Part shown: one piece after another, positions 25,568 to 27,747 of the stretch | How the letters are laid out: each line of letters opens with the position of its first letter | Position numbering within the stretch: position 1 is the first letter of the stretch | Assembly (NCBI GenBank): GCA_934646865.1 | Contig: CAKUEU010000021.1 | Coordinates: 1 to 27,747, forward strand | Direction: 5' to 3' | Length of the DNA: 27,747 nucleotides | Origin: an uncultured Collinsella sp. | GTDB lineage: Bacteria > Actinomycetota > Coriobacteriia > Coriobacteriales > Coriobacteriaceae | Notes under the pieces: generated by a model | What the model was told of the DNA's origin: nothing | The model's database searches: none | What the model saw: only the letters and a program-made list of their open reading frames with translations | Translations under genes and position numbers: made by a program

Positions 25568-26053
25568 ATGGCATCACTGGAAGTTGGCAAGGTTCAAATC
25601 TACACGGGCGACGGCAAGGGCAAAACCACCGCGGCGCTGGGACTGGCGATGCGAGCCACGGGCTATGGGCTCAACGTGCTCATGCTGCAGTTTGCCAAAA
25701 AGTTGCACTGCGCCGAACACGACGCCGCACCCCGCTTGGGACTGAGCATTGTGCAGGCGGACCGCGATACCCCCGAGGCCTGCGCGGCGCAGATCATGGA
25801 GCTGGCACGCGAGCAGATTGGCCGGGTAGATGTGCTGATTCTGGACGAGCTGGGCGAGGCCATGCGCCGCGGATTCGTGGTGCGCGAGGATATCGAAGAA
25901 CTGATTGCGATGAAGCCCGCCACCACGGAGCTCGTACTCACCGGCCGCGGCCTGCTGCCCCTCGCCGACCTTGCCGACCTCGTCACCGAAATGCGCCCCG
26001 TCAAACACTACTTCGACGAAGGCCTTCTAGCCCGCCAAGGCATCGAATACTAA
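25568..26053 (+). CDS. Short CobO/BtuR-type corrinoid adenosyltransferase-like protein
   Basis: The 161-residue protein has the P-loop TGDGKGKTTAALG (13-25), DVLILDELGEAM and VLTGRG, and the C-terminus RPVKHYFDEGLLARQGIEY. All of these are hallmarks of the CobA/CobO/BtuR family, which transfers adenosyl from ATP to cob(I)alamin. It is shorter than E. coli BtuR (about 196). The missing part lies between the second strand and the DE motif, where family members carry the segment with aromatic residues that make the corrinoid four-coordinate. No other cobalamin gene is near. A site GAAAGGA precedes the ATG. It may still be a working adenosyltransferase or have drifted. Confidence 0.85.
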   Translation: MASLEVGKVQIYTGDGKGKTTAALGLAMRATGYGLNVLMLQFAKKLHCAEHDAAPRLGLSIVQADRDTPEACAAQIMELAREQIGRVDVLILDELGEAMRRGFVVREDIEELIAMKPATTELVLTGRGLLPLADLADLVTEMRPVKHYFDEGLLARQGIEY

Positions 26054-26084
26054 TTGACCCGTTTTACTCCATCCCCTACAGGTC

Positions 26085-26159
26085 ATAAAAAAGTTGCGGT
26101 GGAATAGTTCTTGTTTGGCGGCCCACAAGGGCTTTTAAGGAACTATTTCACCGCAACTT
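26085..26159 (-). terminator. Long hairpin terminator of the MATE gene
   Basis: Twenty-base arms (26091-26110 with 26140-26159, one G-T pair) enclose a 29-base loop that itself holds a GCCC/GGGC hairpin. TTTTTTATG follows on the minus strand. It lies 23 bases after the MATE stop. On the plus strand there is no T-tract. The size and symmetry are unusual for a plain terminator. Confidence 0.75.
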
Positions 26160-26182
26160 AGCAGGGGTACCTGACGGATGTC

Positions 26183-27532
26183 CTAGGCGGTGGCGCGGCC
26201 TAGCCAGTTGCCGCTGTGGTGGTAGAGGGTGAACATCGTGGCCGTGATTACCCAGGTTACGGGGTAGACGAGTAGAAGGTGCTCGAGCGACGGGTCGAGC
26301 GGCATGATCGCAAACAGCCAGATCACCCTGAGGACGACCGTGCCAAAGATGGTAAGCATCATAGGCTGCAGACTCACGCCGGCACCGCGAATGGAGCCCG
26401 ACGCGTTCTCGATAATCGAGAAAATCGCGTAGAACGGCGCGATGAAATGAATGATCGTCGTGGTGTATCCAGAAATCGCGGCATCGTCGATAAATAGACG
26501 GGACAGCGGGCCCGAGAACACCATCAACACGGCAGAGAGGCCACCGATCAGCGCAAACGAAAGCACGAGCGACGTGTGGTAACCCTTGCGCATGCGCTCG
26601 TAATTGCGCGCGCCAAAGTTCTGCGCCGAGAAGGTCGTGATCGACACGCCCAGTGCCTCGGTCACCATCCAGATAATGCCATCCAAGCGGCCGGAAAGAC
26701 CCCAAGCAGTCGTGACGTCGGCGCCAAACGAATTCACCGACACCTGAATCAGCACATTCGAGATCGAATAGGCAGCCGATTGAAATCCCAGCGGCAAACC
26801 GCACGAGATCATGCTTTTGCAAATACCGCGATCGATACCGAGCTTAGAGAGCGACAAGCGCCATGCACCCGGCGCGCGCATCATGCGAATCACAATCATC
26901 GTCGCATTGGAGCAAATGGTCAGCGCCACCGCGATGCCGCAGCCCAGCGCCTCCATATGCAACACAGCTACAAAGATAATATCCAGCACGACATTGACAA
27001 GGCAGCCCGAGGCAATAATGACCGCCGGCCCGCGCGTATCGCCCACGGCACGCAGCAGCGCCGTACCCATGTTAAGCAGCAGCGCCGCAACCATCGCGGC
27101 AAAATAGCAGCGGGCATACGCCACGCCCTCGGCCAGCAACTCGTGCGGCGTATTCATCAACACGAGCATGGGCTCGACAAATACCATACCGAGAATGGAA
27201 ACGACGATGCCGCCCACCAGCGCAAGCGTCATGGCTGTATGGACCGAACGACTCAGACGCTCGTCATCGTGCTGACCAAAAAACTGCCCCGTGATAACGG
27301 CGCAACCAGCGCCAACGCCAACGCAAAAACCAATGCAGAGCTCCGTGAGCACCATCGTGGCCTGAATGCCGCCCAGCGCAAGCTTGCCGCCAAACTGACC
27401 GACGATATAGGTGCCAATAAGCGTGTAAGCCTGCTGAAAAAACGAACTAAAAAAGATGGGAACGCACAGCGACAGCAATTGCTGCCAAATGACACCTTGC
27501 GTCACATCGATAGCCGTAGATTTCTTAGCCAC
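26183..27532 (-). CDS. MATE family multidrug/toxin exporter
   Basis: A 449-residue polytopic protein of the MATE type with 12 expected membrane segments in two homologous halves. The first half begins IFFSSFFQQAYTLIGTYIVG; the second half, after about residue 240, has SNVLIQVSVNSFG and the recurrent ITTFSAQNFGARN motif. These proteins export cationic drugs by sodium or proton exchange. The GTG at 27532 is chosen because GGAGG lies a few bases upstream and the protein then begins like known members; the open frame continues 180 bases further but overlaps the gene to the right. The substrate is unknown. A long hairpin terminator follows. Confidence 0.92.
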   Translation of the reverse strand: MAKKSTAIDVTQGVIWQQLLSLCVPIFFSSFFQQAYTLIGTYIVGQFGGKLALGGIQATMVLTELCIGFCVGVGAGCAVITGQFFGQHDDERLSRSVHTAMTLALVGGIVVSILGMVFVEPMLVLMNTPHELLAEGVAYARCYFAAMVAALLLNMGTALLRAVGDTRGPAVIIASGCLVNVVLDIIFVAVLHMEALGCGIAVALTICSNATMIVIRMMRAPGAWRLSLSKLGIDRGICKSMISCGLPLGFQSAAYSISNVLIQVSVNSFGADVTTAWGLSGRLDGIIWMVTEALGVSITTFSAQNFGARNYERMRKGYHTSLVLSFALIGGLSAVLMVFSGPLSRLFIDDAAISGYTTTIIHFIAPFYAIFSIIENASGSIRGAGVSLQPMMLTIFGTVVLRVIWLFAIMPLDPSLEHLLLVYPVTWVITATMFTLYHHSGNWLGRATA

Positions 27533-27654
27533 ACGCCCTCCCCACAAGCGCACGTCAAACAACAAAACTTCAATTGAACGGCAAAGCCAACACCAGCTTA
27601 GCACCGACCGAGGACAGTAGAAACACCCCGGTAGCAAAGCCCAAGAGTACCCAA

Positions 27655-27747
27655 CTAGTGGTACAGCCCCGGCTGGTAGTGATACTCGTTGCTCACATGC
27701 GGGCACAGCTGCCAAAAGGCAACGGCACTCGCCGCAGCCACGTTGAG
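27655..27747 (-). CDS. C-terminal end of a probable SpoU/TrmH-type RNA methyltransferase (cut by window edge)
   Basis: The last 30 codons of a minus-strand gene, starting LNVAAASAVAFWQL and ending QPGLYH before TAG at 27655-27657. SLNV(A/S)xAxxIALxE is motif 3 of SpoU-family 2'-O-methyltransferases, whose conserved Asn and Ser lie in the knotted cofactor site; the end of that motif is read here. The rest of the gene lies beyond the window. The 122 bases from here to the MATE start hold no obvious terminator. Frame choice rests on the motif and the stop position. Confidence 0.5.
   Translation of the reverse strand, partial: LNVAAASAVAFWQLCPHVSNEYHYQPGLYH

Noticed and set aside
27533..27715. 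In-frame 61-residue extension of the MATE protein
   Set aside because: It overlaps the end of the SpoU-like gene, lacks a ribosome binding site, and the GTG at 27532 has GGAGG and a family-like N-terminus.

Overview
The window reads as a housekeeping stretch of chromosome from a GC-rich Gram-positive-type bacterium. Gene content fits Actinobacteria of the class Coriobacteriia, most like a gut Collinsella: a short aminopeptidase P beside efp, an ileS T-box leader, a Gram-positive-type LexA box, and glycerol-dehydrogenase-like, DUF523 and MATE genes in a compact layout. The genus is an inference from style and gene order. I see no rRNA, tRNA, CRISPR array, IS element or prophage. Nearly all genes lie on the minus strand.

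Left third (1-8616, minus strand). One tightly packed unit reads alaS, ruvX, mltG, yqeG-like HAD phosphatase, aroK, aroB-like. It has a good promoter before alaS and 2-17 base gaps or 4-8 base overlaps between its members. Then come pepP and efp, each with its own candidate promoter, with a terminator between them. The aroB-like protein lacks the family's metal ligands.

Centre (8709-15335). A small AT-richer plus-strand orphan gene for a membrane protein (8709-8948) faces a four-gene minus-strand unit: DUF948-like anchor, RsbW-like anti-sigma candidate, SigB/SigF-type sigma factor and AI-2E family permease. Upstream lie rarA, a dGTPase-like HD hydrolase and a short prepilin peptidase. A symmetrical LexA-type box sits at the rarA promoter.

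Right third (15361-27747). A family 2 glycosyltransferase is followed by an rluD-type/lspA pair, then ileS under a well-formed transcriptional T-box riboswitch (specifier ATC, Ile). Next are a plus-strand GldA-like dehydrogenase, a DUF523 gene, ftsH, a plus-strand short corrinoid adenosyltransferase-like gene, a MATE exporter, and at the edge the last 30 codons of a probable SpoU-type RNA methyltransferase.

I did not find a multi-gene system that is clearly new. The best leads are the metal-ligand-less AroB homologue coupled to aroK, the degenerate RsbW-like protein in the sigma operon, the orphan gene lying between that operon and its only visible terminator, the shortened adenosyltransferase, and the LexA-type box before rarA.
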